Source of the DNA: Acanthococcus lagerstroemiae
Lineage: Eukaryota; Arthropoda; Insecta; Hemiptera; Eriococcidae
NCBI GenBank assembly: GCA_031841125.1
Contig: CM063110.1
Coordinates: forward strand, 50,505,946-50,569,945
Length of the DNA stretch: 64,000 nt
Reading direction: 5' to 3'
The notes beneath the pieces are model-generated. The model searched no databases, was not told the origin of the DNA, and saw only the letters and a list, made by a program, of their open reading frames with translations. How positions within the stretch are numbered: the stretch's first letter is position 1; every line of letters begins with the position of its first letter. Of the stretch, positions 34,625-45,814 are shown piece by piece. The position numbers were made by a program, and so were the translations under genes.

Positions 34625-35597
34625 TGTCGCGTTTCGGGACCGCGGGGGCCAGCGAGACGCGCTTTCGGGAGGGGGGGGGGGTGCGAGCACTGAAGTCGCG
34701 AGGATGGGTGACCTCGCGGGGCACATTGCGGGAGCGTAAGCTCCAGAACGCGGACATTTCGACACAAAGATTAGCACGGCAAATAATGACACAGAGGGTT
34801 GGCAGAGATAGGTATATTCACAAAAAAGTATTTACACGAAGACACGAATTAAGGTCGCGGCGAGAAGATCGTGCACGGCAATAATTACAAGTCCGACAGC
34901 GAAATAAAGAAAACTAGTTAACGTTAAACCATACACGAGGGGGAGGGGGCGCGAATGCTCCCTGAACACGTAATAACACTACACAGTGCGAAGCACAGTC
35001 GCGGCGCGACGCGGATACTCCCTAGTGGCACTGGCAACGGGGAAGGCAGTGGACTGCCAGCAGTCAGGAGGAGTTCGGGGTTCACCGGTAGCCAGTAAAG
35101 CACGCCGAAGGGATAGGAAAAGGATGGTCAGGGTTCACCGGTAGCCAGTAAAGCGCGCCGACAGGAAGGTACTGGGGTTCACCGGTAACCAGTAAAGCGC
35201 ACACAGTACACAGAGGAAGACTCGAGGAAGGAGAAGAGCTGGGGTTCACCGGTAGCCAGTAAAGCGCTCGCAGCTGATCGTAAGGAAGCCAGAAGTGCTA
35301 GCAGCAATAAATGCCTTCGCAAGAAGCTTGCCCGAGTTGGCATGTCTACCCTAATTTCTCCGGGTAGTTAAATAGGAAGGAGCAACAGACTTCATCCGCG
35401 AGTAACAACGAACCACCCTCGCACCGCGAAATCACCCTCGCGGTACGAAGTCGGTTTGCGCAACACAAAATTTGTTCTCTCAATAACCAAAACGCGAGAC
35501 CCGGTTTTGTGTCGCAGCGCTCGACTATGCATCTAGTGGTGGTGGAATCTTGAAGTATTTTCTCGCCCGAGTAAATAGAGTACGCGCGTACGTAACA
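34625..35597. mobile_element. Solo-LTR-like insertion, 973 bp
   Basis: The LINE reading frame is cut between AQNT and TEAVIF exactly here. The inserted DNA begins TGTCGCG and ends GTAACA (TG...CA in either direction) and is bordered by CTGT at 34621-34624 and 35598-35601, a perfect 4-bp duplication. There is no coding capacity, PBS or second LTR. Length, TG/CA ends and duplication size all fit an LTR left after recombination of a Gypsy-type element. Orientation is uncertain. Confidence 0.8.
35079..35270 (+). repeat. Four copies of GGTTCACCGGTAGCCAGTAA inside the solo LTR
   Basis: The block GGTTCACCGGTARCCAGTAA followed by AGCRC begins at 35079, 35132, 35176 and 35243. Spacing is irregular (53, 44, 67 bp) while the block itself is almost unchanged, so the repeated word is conserved better than the spacer. 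Such arrays in LTRs can be enhancer-like protein-binding sites; that is inference. Confidence 0.8.
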
Positions 35598-37059
35598 CTG
35601 TATTCTGGGCAGCCACCTCTAAGCCATTCGCCTGCATCCAGCAAGTCACAATCTCGATGCTGAGTATGGACCTGCTGAAAACTTCTTGCTCCGACCTCCC
35701 CTTTATAAGGAGAAGGGTGTCGTCGGCAAAGCAGATGGCCTGGACTCCTCTCGAAAGTCTGAGCCGCAGGACCCTGTCAAAAGACATATTCCTCGACAGG
35801 GGTCCTAAGACCGATCCCAGGATACAACCGCCGAGATGATCTTGTCGACCTGGCGAACTTCTGCGTCTATGTGCGCTATCTGTCTGTCTGCCAGGTAGCT
35901 CCTGATGATCGCTCGTTGATACCTCGGGAGATCCCGCTCATCCATCGCTTTCAGGATACACTTCCAAGGCGCAGTGTATTGAAAGCGTTCTTCACATCGA
36001 GACTAACGGCTACGCATAAACCATCTTTGCCGCGTACAGTGTTGATGATCTTCTGCATATACAACACCGCGTCATTGGTCGACCGACCCGCTCGAAATCC
36101 ATCCTGGGATTTCGGGAGCCCACCTTAAGAAGCCGCTCCAGTAACTTGCCTATGTAATTCAGTGGACGTAGGAAGCGGTACGAGGAGGGCTAGCCCTCTG
36201 GTTTGTTATTGCCTTTGCGAAGCAGGACCAGCCTCGCTGTCTTCCATATCACCGGGAAATGGCTCTCTTCAAGACTCCTAGTGAAGCAGGTGCGTAGCCA
36301 TTCCGGCCTCAGCGAGTGGATCAGTTCCCAAGCCAGGCTAGTTATGCCATCTGGCCCAGGGGCTTTCCTTTTTCCTCTGATCCGATCCACGACTACTTTC
36401 AGCTCATAGGCTGCGACTTCCAGCCGCGGATCCCAGTCCTGCCTGGTGAGCTCTCGCCGTGGTGGTAGCGGCGGGTTCTGAGAGAAAAGAGTGGCAACGA
36501 GGTAACCCAGCGTCGCGGGCGGTAGCCTGGTCATTGGGGAGGGAGACGGGAGTCGCTGTAGGACCACCTTATATGGGCAGCCCCGTGGATCATCGTCCAC
36601 CGTCTTGACAAGCTCGGCCCACGTGTCTGCCTGTGCTCTCTTGACGGCTGTGCGTAGTGCTTCCTTAGCAGCCATCCACTCCTCATTCACCTCCTCAGCA
36701 TCGTCCATTCGGGAGCTCGATGTCTTCTGGTAGCCCGCCGGCGCCCGGTGGAACACTCACGGTGGAGTTGCTGTATCTCTTCATTCCACTAGTGCGTAGT
36801 CCGGCGGGCTTGACCTGCCTTTACTGTTGCATTGCTGCACTGCACGCCTTTCTTGCCCGTTCTACGATCCATGCAGCTGTCTGTGAGGTACTCGGGTCTT
36901 TAACCAGACCGCTATTTTCTGTAGCCTTGGCGTATCTTCGAACATATTCTTTCAAGCTTCCTTTTTTCGAAGTTCCACTAAACTGGTCTGTAATTATCGA
37001 CGAGACCCTCATGGGTATCGAAATGTAGGGTTTTCGAAGCACTACAATAAGAGCCATTC

Positions 37060-37689
37060 GTTTTAACGTTTATTTCATTAAATCATCAAAAACACAAAGA
37101 ATTTTTTCATTTCCCAATAATCGCAATTACAGTTAGCAGCTTCGCAGTTTAAAGCCTTGAATAAGCTTCTATGTAGGAAAAAAAAAGACCTTCAACGTGA
37201 CTACCTATAGGTTTATTTTTCTTGTCTCTAATTCCCTAGTCTTCAGCCGACCTTCTTCCAGCAGCTTTTTTTTTTTTTTTTTTTTTTTTAGAAAATCGTG
37301 GAAATTGTGGAAATTTTGTCAATAGAAATGATTTTGGGTCAGTTTTTGGGAAAATATGCGCTAACAATCCCTCAAATATGCGGTATTCGGCTATTTTTCA
37401 GCGAAAATATGCATTTTTATGCATTTATGGCCTGAATATGCAAAAATATGCGCTATAAACTTTTACCATACGGATTCAGAAATTTATGATTCGCAACGAT
37501 AATGTGGATATGCGCTATCTAGTATTACGAGAACAAATATGCTTTTACATAAAAATCCTAGCCTTAGTCATTCCATTTCTCAGTTCTTTCTCCTGCTTTC
37601 TTTCTTTCTTTTCACAAACGTTAGCATGGTATTTTTTAAGTGGTGGATTACGAAGTCTGTCTGAAAAGAAATGAGAGTGATACTGTGAA
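37060..37689. other. Non-coding interval with long T run
   Basis: Contains a T run of about 25 at 37266-37291 and three near-repeats of AATATGC (37356-37452: AATATGCGC, AATATGCGG, AATATGCA). No gene recognised. Confidence 0.4.
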
Positions 37690-38160
37690 ATTTTTATTAA
37701 ATTTAAACTACGAATTAAACTTACCCCCTTCAAAGTAAGCCTCTCTTGCACGTATGCACTAGCGGAGACCCTCCTTCCTATCTCTGAAACGGGTTTGGAA
37801 GTCTTGATGTGAAATGTTCTTCATCGGTTCGGCTACGTTGCTTTCCTTCCATTTTCTTCAGTTAAAATATCGTGAACAGTTTGATGGTTCAAATTAAGCT
37901 CCTCAGCTATCAACAGTTTGATGGCTCAAATTAAGCTCTTCAGCTATCATTTTGTCTCTCAATTTTTTCACATTACCATTGGTTTTTTACTGACGAAGGC
38001 CTCGCAGATTTTGACCTTTTCACGATCCTCTAAAAAGTATTTAGGCCAACGAAAAGTTTGTGCTTCCGATAGAAAAGTGTCTCCATACGCTTATTTCAAT
38101 TTTTATGTATCCGTCGCGTTTTCGTTGCATTTGACGCAAAATTCCATCCTATAAGGTTGT
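37690..38160 (-). pseudogene. mariner-family transposon, catalytic core deleted
   Basis: Right to left: MEFCVKCNENATDT, AYGDTFLSEAQTFRWPKYF, then IAEELNLNHQTVHDILTE (the second helix-turn-helix), and directly afterwards NISHQDFQTRFRDRKEGLR and AYFEGGKF, which is the C-terminus. The DDD catalytic region between the HTH and the tail is missing. A 36-bp tandem duplication (CAACAGTTTGATGGYTCAAA + TTAAGCTCYT) sits in the HTH at about 37872-37946. Stops interrupt the N-terminal part. This is the insect mariner type related to SETMAR-like transposases. Confidence 0.65.
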
Positions 38161-38204
38161 TTATTATTTCGCACTTTCATTTTCGTAACGTATGCCTAAT
38201 GCCT

Positions 38205-38615
38205 TTTTTTGTTGCCGTATCCGATGCCGAACGTTGGCGGTTGCTGTTTCTGACGCACGACTTTCCTGAGCAGGGTTAGTCGAGGGTAGTTTGCCGATGC
38301 TTTCACCAGGTTTTTGTTGTGTGACAGTTTTCCTTCTCTGTGCCGGAGAGTGTGCAGCTGCAGTTGGCTTACTAGCCACGTGTTTCACGGCATACACACG
38401 CACCAGTACCAGTCTTTCTAATCTGGTGGTAACATGCCCTGTGACTGTAATGCCTTGGTCGTGTGAACTGGCGGGGTAACAGGACGCGTTATCTTTCCAC
38501 CTCGATTGACACTATAGTCGCTGTGTTCGCCAGGATGTTAATGGGATGGGACTCAAATCCGAGACGCAAGGATTGCGAAGCGTGCACGTTTACCCAGAGA
38601 CTATACTTTAAACAT
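38205..38615 (-). mobile_element. tRNA-derived SINE (family B)
   Basis: Reverse complement of the 11896 element. The B-box remnant is at 38548-38560 (GGGACTCAAATCC on plus); the body extends left to CGTATCCGATGCCG at about 38217 with a short T run (A tail on the minus strand). A 79-codon frame on the same strand is inside the body and is not a gene. Confidence 0.7.
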
Positions 38616-40908
38616 GAGATCGAGTGAGCAGACTGGTCGAGAATTGCTTTGTAGTTGAAGGAGTGGTGTGTGTCACCGCCCAATTGGTGGGGGTAAATGT
38701 AAAGCGTGGCCGAGTTACAAGACCGTTCTCATTACTTATTAGACAGACCTCGTATGTTGTACGACGAGGTAGCTCCTCCAAGCGCTGAGGGTTAATAACA
38801 TCATGACGGGAAGGTTTCAGTGCGTAAGACGGTCGTTGATGTCGGATTCTAAAAATAGAAAAGCAACTATTAATTTTCCTGGATTTGAAAAACACATTCG
38901 ATACATTACGTCACTGTATTATGATCGGAAAGTTAGAGAAAATTGATTTAGCAGGTCCCCTTTTGAAATAGATGAGTAAGAGTTATTTAGAAAATCTTCG
39001 ACTGTTAAGATACGGGAGCATGGCAGGCTCGGGAGCTGATAATACAACATAAGAGTTACTGTTGGAGTGTCCACATTTAATTGTCGGTTTCAACATTCCT
39101 CCTCTGGACCTCCGGACCTTCGATTACAAAAAAATTTCACTATGTCAGTCAGAATATCGAAACAGCTTCATTGGCAATCCATCAACTGAACTCCGTGGAG
39201 TTCTTGAAACAAGGGACACCGATAAAAGTGCTCCAGTTACACCTTCTTTCGTAAAAGGAATGTGTGCCTTGTCGGCCCCTTTTCAACTCGAAACGGTCAC
39301 GTATCTATTCGCTCGTCTCTATCCACTGTCAATATAGGTACACTTGAGTGAGATGCGTAGACAAGGGCTTTTTGGAATTTTTCCTGTCGAAGATGCCCTC
39401 TTCCTCTCTAATTCTCGTAGGAATTAATCTTATTTAGCGAGACAATGAAGCATTCTCGTTCGCAACCGAAAACGTTTCTCAGTTCGGCTGCACTGCGTAT
39501 TGTTTAATGAGCTTCTGCCGTTTTCTGCTCATGACATTCTCGGTCGTAAAGTACGCGATTAGTTTGGAACTGAAATTAAGAAGGACAGTCAAGCAGGTCC
39601 TCAGCCAGTAATTATCCCGAATGAAAAAAACAGTTAAAAGAAAATAATATGCTAATAGAGAAATCGTATTTAAAAGGGTAGTTACGGAACTCGAGTCTCT
39701 CAAGTCCGGGGACGTAAATTTTATTACAGGGAGAATACTCGGCGAAATAACGGCGAAAAGAATAAAAAAAGAAATCAGCGATCTTTTCGACATTCTCGGG
39801 AACTGTTTCTGAAAACGTAAACCCGAAAATCTTGAATTTGGCGAACATCCTCTAGTATTCAAAGTTGAAAATGAAAACCCGGCATGCGAGGGTTATCAAA
39901 ATTTGGTCATTCCCAACTGGCAGCCCATGAGCTAGTGTCTAACCGTAGCGAAATTTGAAAGGAAAATAGACGTACAGAGGTCGAGTAATGATAGAGTTGA
40001 ACACGACCATTAAATGATTAAGAAAAATCTGACGTTGAATAATTCACTGGCTCGAGTATTGCTCACGCTTTCATTCGAGTAACGAACTTTTTTTTATAAA
40101 GTTTCAATGGCGAATTTCTACAGCTAAGCCGCCAGCAGCTAATGCTAGTCTATTCATCACAAAGAAGGAAAGTTCTGGTTGGTTTATAGTGAACTGGGAA
40201 GTAAAAACACTATACGGTGATATTACCCACTGACAGCGACTTCTTTATTCACGCCAGCGAAATTGGTCAAGGAGAAGTCGAAGGTTAAGTTCGAGCGAAT
40301 TTTCTTGTTCCAGTCACAGACGTGTGTAAGTCGAAGGAAATGATATTTGTCAATTTTGAGGTGAATTCCCGCGGGTAAAGAGAAATCACGCGTTTCTAAA
40401 AGTGGTTGACTGCATACGTTTGACGGCTCATAGTTCTCTAGAGATGAATTTTGTTCATTACGTGAGAACGAAAGAGACGTTCGATGGTTTGCCGTAGAAA
40501 ATCAAAATTTTGAAAAATGAGTAGCTGAGAATTTCGTCGAACCCGTATAGGGGTAAAGGCACCGGCGTAAATGGGGAGAGAGGCGTCGCCCGATTGCGCC
40601 CGGGTCAGTAAGGGGAGATAAATGATTGAAGAAAATGAATGGTTTCATTGCGACCCGATGTAGAGTTAGATTGCGTCCAGGCACATAGTTCCATTGCGTC
40701 CCAGTCCATTTAACATCGTCCAGAGTGCACCACGGGGAAGCGGACCGAACTACATAACTATTCTTTAAAATCTGAATAAACCGCGGAACTGAAAACGTGG
40801 AGGTGAGTGCACAACTTGCCCTGTTCAGAAATGTAGAAGAAAAAGCACCTATGTAGATTTAGGTTTGATTTTGGAAAGCTAATAGAATTTTTTGGTCAAA
40901 ATGCAGCT
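38616..40908. other. Interval without a recognised gene
   Basis: Less repetitive than its surroundings and moderately rich in CG. The longest frame (39479-39862, minus, 127 codons) shows two hydrophobic stretches but no family I recognise. Could be unique host DNA. Confidence 0.3.
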
Positions 40909-40912
40909 TTAA

Positions 40913-41265
40913 CCCTTTTGCTCTCAATTTTTTTTTTTCAATTTGAATTATTTTTGTACTGAAAAGTGTTGAGTAGGTCCCTCATAATACGAATCCGGTG
41001 TCGGAGAATTTTCCACTCCCCCTTGGGCCCCCAGTTGACCTGAGACAGCGTATGTCCCACTGGTAGAGTAATGAGAGTCAAAAAAGTTATTTCCGAAACA
41101 ACCACGCCATCTACCGAGATGTGAGTGAGCTAAGAGATGCTTCTGTAAGTAATAGATACTCTACCAGTGGGATATACAACTAGAATTGTTTTCAACGTAT
41201 ATTTAACCCGGTAGAATTTTTCAAAAACCGTTGGGACAAACGGTGTCCTGTTGGGAGTGAAAGGG
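40913..41265. mobile_element. piggyBac-type MITE with TTAA, 353 bp
   Basis: CCCTTTTGCTCTCA at the left and TGGGAGTGAAAGGG at the right are inverted repeats with CCC/GGG ends, each bordered by TTAA (40909-40912 and 41266-41269), the piggyBac target. Inside is a second inverted repeat, GTATGTCCCACTGGTAGAGT (41052) against ACTCTACCAGTGGGATATAC (41158). No transposase frame. Confidence 0.85.
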
Positions 41266-41280
41266 TTAAGACCACTCACA

Positions 41281-41515
41281 CTCTAAAAGACGCCTTCAGA
41301 TTGCGTTTCCTACTTTTCGTAAAGACTAACTCAATCAGACTCCTTTAGACTTGTTAAACCTTGTTAGACTCTAATGAGATTCATGCTGACTCCTGGAGAT
41401 TTATCAGACCACATTTTGAGACATGTGAGACTCACTCGGATTCGTTAAGACTTTTTGACTCTATTTAGACTCACTGAGGTTGGGCTATGACTCATTCAGA
41501 CTCCATCCACGATTG
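41281..41515. repeat. GACTC-rich degenerate array
   Basis: AGACTC/GACTCA words recur about a dozen times with irregular 15-30 bp spacing. It resembles, in opposite orientation, the AGTCTTA-rich stretch at 21390-21720. Simple repeat decay is the likeliest origin. Confidence 0.45.
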
Positions 41516-41679
41516 ATAAATAGAGGGTCACAAAGCCTCAGCACACAAGAAAACCAAAACTGGGATTTGAGGCAAAAGAGTGCTCCTTTTTCAACCAATT
41601 AGAACGCAGGACGCAAACAGAAACGAAAACGACATGCTAGATGAGGTAATTTTATGACGTCACTTGGTCAAACATAATT

Positions 41680-41930
41680 TGGACGCTATTCAGCGTAAGG
41701 GAACCAGCCAGCAAAATATTTTTTTTGAGAACACGTGATTCGAAATTCAAGAGCCGTGTAGAAACTAGATGACATAGCGTTTACTGATAAGCTTTTCTCA
41801 ATGTGAGTACACATTTTTGAATCGGGGGCCCAATTTTGAAAAATTCTACTTCTTATGTTCTTTCCCGCGATACTAATAACTCATTTTGTTTGCAAATGTT
41901 GGTTGGTTCCCTTATGCTGAATAGCGTCCA
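41680..41930. mobile_element. TGGACGCT foldback MITE, 251 bp
   Basis: Terminal inverted repeats of over 30 bp begin TGGACGCTATTCAGCGTAAG and end with the near-exact complement CTTATGCTGAATAGCGTCCA. A diverged copy of the same length and interior lies at 63006-63257. Shared internal blocks include ACACRTGATTCRAARTTCAA and TAGTGTTTACTGATAAGCTT (with one or two changes). No coding frame; target duplication not clear. Confidence 0.75.
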
Positions 41931-42078
41931 TTTTATGATGGACGCAATCGAACTCTTAGGGAAGCGGATTGGTTACATTTCGGACGCAATCGAACAAATC
42001 CAAGCAAGGGGCAAAAACGGAACGCAATAAGACAATGAAAAAGCTGTTAGGGCTACTTTTCGGACGCAGTCGGTCTTT

Positions 42079-42188
42079 CCCCCCCCCCGGGGGGGGGAAT
42101 TAAGTAGTATGTCCATAAAACTAAAAGATTATACAAGAGAAAGAATTTTCAGCATTTTTCTGATACTCGTCACCCCCCCCCCCCCGCG
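42079..42188. repeat. C10-G9 palindrome and C13 run
   Basis: Ten C followed directly by nine G (42079-42097) form a perfect self-complementary block; a second run of about thirteen C lies at 42174-42186. Such tracts may fold as hairpins or quadruplexes, or may partly reflect assembly or sequencing error. Confidence 0.8.
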
Positions 42189-42334
42189 AACCTCACCATT
42201 ACAAGGTGCCGTTTCCGTTTATGGGAAAAGACGTCATTCTGTACCCGATTGGCGCGCCGAAAACATTGGAGGAATGAAATGAACCTCAAGTATTTGTTAA
42301 TTCGTCCTTACACTTGGTGGAACGTATATAGAGT

Positions 42335-42535
42335 TGCTCGCATGCCAAGTGGCGCCCGAGACACCACACCCCTTTTGCCCCGGAGACTACCCTTTCGAGT
42401 ATCGCATCAGTGACTAGAGGGACACATTGAGGCTTGCTCGAGCCCCATTTAGCCTCTCCGCTTCGGGGATTCACGCTGTCCTGCCAGGGCCACTATTGGA
42501 CACCCTATACTGACCGAGGCAACGCTTACTCAGCA
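42335..42535 (-). mobile_element. SINE-body copy (family C)
   Basis: The reverse complement reads GCTGAGTAAGCGTTGCCTCG, GTCAGTA, then GATGCGATACTCGAAAGGGT, GTGTGGTGTCTCGGGCGCCA and CTTGGCATGCGAGCAAC. It aligns in blocks with 52040-52215 and 601-712 but has about 90 extra bases between the first two blocks. No intact tRNA promoter is visible. Confidence 0.55.
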
Positions 42536-42539
42536 TTAA

Positions 42540-43350
42540 TTTACCGCAGCTGGACGAGCTTCTTTCATTCACCCTTCACCTCCTTGTCTTGGTAGTTTGG
42601 CGATGCAGGAAGATGGTGACTGGCGACGGCGGGTGAACTCTGTTACTTCGGCTCTAGCTCGGGACTCAGCGGTAAGCAGCATTCTGATCTACAGTTCCCG
42701 TCTACTACTCAGTTTGAAGGTCTGCTGCTAAATAGAGAAAATACCAAACTGATACTCATAGATTGAGGAGAAGAAATTGACCTCAAAGACACAAACATAC
42801 TGGATTACGAGGTAGTACAACTTTTGTTTTTTTTTTAACCTTGGCTCTCTGATAAGTTGTCATGGGACTGGCGAAATTGAAATAGGAAGAAAAGCTCATG
42901 AGCTCAACTTGCTAGAGAGGCTGTTGTGAAACTAGGCCGTATTTCGTAGAGTCATGATATCAGGAAGAACAAATAGATAAAAATGATACGGACACTGATG
43001 TTCCTTAGTAGCTGCGTTTTATGTATTTCAAGAAAAGTGGAACATTTCTCAACACTGGTGTAACCACAGAGTGACGTTACAACCATCGCAATCTCTTTGA
43101 GTAAATCGAACACGTGTGGGATTTGAAAAGGTAATGATCATATATCCGTCAACCCCATAACACCTAACTTTACACCTGCCCCAAGGTACGGTAGCATTAG
43201 TACACCCGGGTTTCACTGCAAAACTCCAACCCTGTAAATGTAACAGACTTGATAGGATTCGCTGGTGTCACCACTACTACAAATAGAACGCTCTCTGTGT
43301 TCAAAAGGAAGTGATAGAGCCACAATAACGTCAAATAGAACGCAGCTATT
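42540..43350. other. Interval probably belonging to a decayed LINE
   Basis: It lies directly upstream of the LINE C-terminus at 43357 on the same strand and may be its more decayed RT part, but no motif is readable. Confidence 0.3.
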
Positions 43351-43356
43351 GTGCCT

Positions 43357-43700
43357 TATGGAGCTGACACTTGGACATTACGGAAAGTCGACCGAAATAG
43401 ACTGAACAGCCTGGAACTTTGAATCTGGAAGAGGATATTTCGTGTGCCATGAACCGTAAAATGAACTAATGTGTTTATTGTGGATGAGATGGGAAACCCT
43501 GAACGGCTACGCTCTATGTGTACGCGTCACGTGTTGGAATATTTTGGTCACACGACGAGAGAGGAGATCGACAATCCTGAGATGCTGACAGCCCAGTGAG
43601 ATGAACAGTCCAAATTCGGGACACATGTAGAGAGCCAGTCGATGTTGCCGGAAGAAAAGCAGGAGACCGGGAGAAATCAGAAATTACGTGTGTGTATGTC
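43357..43700 (+). pseudogene. LINE ORF2 C-terminal fragment
   Basis: The plus frame reads YGADTWTLRKVDRNRLNSLE, then W-K-R-I-F-R-V-P, TNVFIVDEMGNPERLRSMCT, RHVLEYFGHTTREEIDNPEM. These match the common LINE tail (YGxETWTLxKxxxxRLxxFExWxxRR..LRIxW ... LxFxGHxxR). Three stops lie within it. Confidence 0.65.
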
Positions 43701-45640
43701 ACAGCTCTGCTGGTGTTACTCTGATCCGATCGATCGGTCCTTTGAGGAGAAGAAGAGATAACTCACGTCAGTAAAACGGCTACCGTGACTTCGCGAACGC
43801 CTGCTTCTGTCAACCAGTGTCATGATGTAATTACATGTTAACATAATATTTATCCTCATTTCTGACGATCGCTTTTTCGGGGTTTTGCAATCTGTACCGC
43901 AGTGCAATGTTCAGGCTTTCAAGTGTTCTGAAATCTTGTTCGGTCTCGATTCACTCTTGAATCCCCAAGAGCTTTGGATTTTTCAGTCAGTCGTGTTCGT
44001 GCTCGAACCGGCGATGCCTTATTATTTGGGATCTCATTCGAAAACGAAACCTTATTTCTTAGGAGGCTGTGACGGTGGTTCTCTGTTGAGTCACTCCCTC
44101 ATCAAGAAAGCACTCGAGCTGGCGTGAAAGTGACACAGCGTATTTTCAAGTCGAATCCTATCCAGTAATCATCTCTTTTATCACTTCTGTTGCTGATGCT
44201 GAGAACGAGTACTCTCGGGTATACTTTTCTTCAAATATTCTAATCCGAATGCAGTTTTAGGAATTTTCATCACGCCACTGAAACAGCGTTAAGAAAACTG
44301 TGACTAGAATATCGTAATGCTCGAATACTTGTACATGAATAATTCATGAATTTCTCAGCGATATGCGTAACATCTACAATACTAAAATCTCATTAGCAGC
44401 GTTCTGTAGTAGTTGGCTGTGTGTGTGTATGTGCGAGGTATCAGGAAGATACTTCGGCAAATGAAATTTTTAAATTACGTGCTACGTGAGAGTCATGTGC
44501 ATTGCCATTTGTTTCGATTTTATCGTCGTATGTGCGGTATCGCGTACCCCGAACACTTATTTTTGGTTGACTCGAGTAAAAATAATTTTACAATACTCGC
44601 ATATATCGTCGTGTGTGTCGATAAAAAGGAAGGACCGAGATCCGCGTTTGGTTGGATAGACTTGGCCAGTTTAGCTATGTACAGCGAGGAGAGGTTCGGG
44701 GGAAATAGAATAGAGATCGCAGGTTAGTAATACCTTGGGTCATTATTGGAGATAAAATTTGCGAGTGGAATTTGAACTCGTGGCGCGGTATCGCGATGCG
44801 AGCATCCGCCCGTGATGGACGACATAATATAAGCTAGAAAAGCTAGAATTTGTGGAATACTTTGTTAACGATTTTGAAAGTATTCGCAATAGTATGCGCT
44901 ATAAATCGATACCGTAGTTGGACACCGGTTTCGGGAGAGATTTTTCAGCTTGGAAATAAGTACATAACTTCATTTCTTTCATTTCAGTCGGAAATCGATA
45001 GTTTATCCGACGATAAACACGGTACGTTTTGGAGGACTCCTCCTCCTCTGACCAGCCGTAGCTGGCTGAATGGAATTCTATGATGTTGATGAAATTGCCT
45101 ACACAATTCGCCGTAAATACGTAGAAATAGAAATTAAAGATGATGTGAATATGTCACAGAATTGCTAAACAGTTTCCAGCCGCCGTTTTTTCTCACAATT
45201 CTCTCGATATTGACCTCTAATCGACGTATAATAAGTCTTTAGTTATCCCGGGAGCATAGCTTCCATTGGGCCGAATCTACCACATAAATCAGGTTTTTTC
45301 AAAAGGTCTTAAGAACATCAATTGCGGGAAGGAGGAATAGCCTCAATTGTTTCTCGTCGAATGCTGCATAAAGAAAGAAAAATGTATGCTTATTTCGTAG
45401 CGCACGTCAAACAAAACGTCATTGGAGAGGGGGTCAAAATGACCTCCAACGTAATCGTAAGGCCCTGCGGAGAAAAATGTAGAATTTATGAGATTTATTC
45501 CCTCGAACCCAAGAAACGTCGGCTATATTCCTAACCAGTTTCCTTGTATCCGTATTTATTATCCAGAAAAATTATGTAGTTTCCTTCCCTCCCCAACCCT
45601 TAGATTTTTTTTTTTAATTTGTGTTTCTCTGTTTTATGTA
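43701..45640. other. Interval without a recognised gene
   Basis: Several frames of 60-104 codons lack recognisable domains. At about 44760-44822 the minus strand reads GAGTTCAAATTCCACTCGCA, a B-box-like word in a tRNA-like context (GCGGATGCTCGCATCGCGAT precedes), possibly a degraded tRNA-derived repeat. TG dinucleotides lie at 44418. Confidence 0.3.
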
Positions 45641-45644
45641 GATT

Positions 45645-45812
45645 GTAGCAGAAACTCTATTAATTGAATTATTAAAAGAAATAAAAATAATTAAATTATA
45701 AATTAATAAAATCATTATAAATAAAACCAAAAAAATTAATATAATTAATCTAAAATTTAAAATTAAAACTAAAATAAATAATTCTCCTAAAAATCTTAAT
45801 ATAATAGGAATA
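45645..45812 (-). pseudogene. Probable nuclear copy of mitochondrial ND4
   Basis: A sharply bounded, extremely AT-rich stretch stays open for over 50 codons on the minus strand. With the invertebrate mitochondrial code (AGA Ser, ATA Met) it reads IPIMLSFLGELFILVLILNF, then a run of I/L/M/F-rich helix to IYNLIIFISFNNSINSVSA. This resembles the C-terminal part of NADH dehydrogenase subunit 4 (PPSxNFxGELFIL...). The nuclear flanks have ordinary composition. ND4 is the best guess; ND5 is an alternative. Confidence 0.45.
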
Positions 45813-45814
45813 TA

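Larger units (their letters stand above)
33395..37057 (-). pseudogene. R1-like LINE ORF2, broken by a solo-LTR insertion
   Basis: Right to left: an endonuclease/RT linker (36821-37057, ERARKACSAAM), the RT start (36190-36756, with GKRKAPGPDGITSLAWELIH), then, frameshifted, GFRAGRSTNDAVLYMQK and VAVSLDVKNAFNTL (motif A, ~36110-35970), GSVLGPL, and GVQAICFADDTLLL (motif C, ~35740). The protein resumes beyond an insertion at TEAVIFHERKGGRPQPFD (34624) and continues through 34162-34557 to a C-terminal FTQMLIENGCFNGYLNRW and a C-x2-C/H-like finger remnant (33653-34075). This order is that of R1/TRAS-type non-LTR elements. Stops and frameshifts abound, and the 5' end is missing. Confidence 0.75.
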
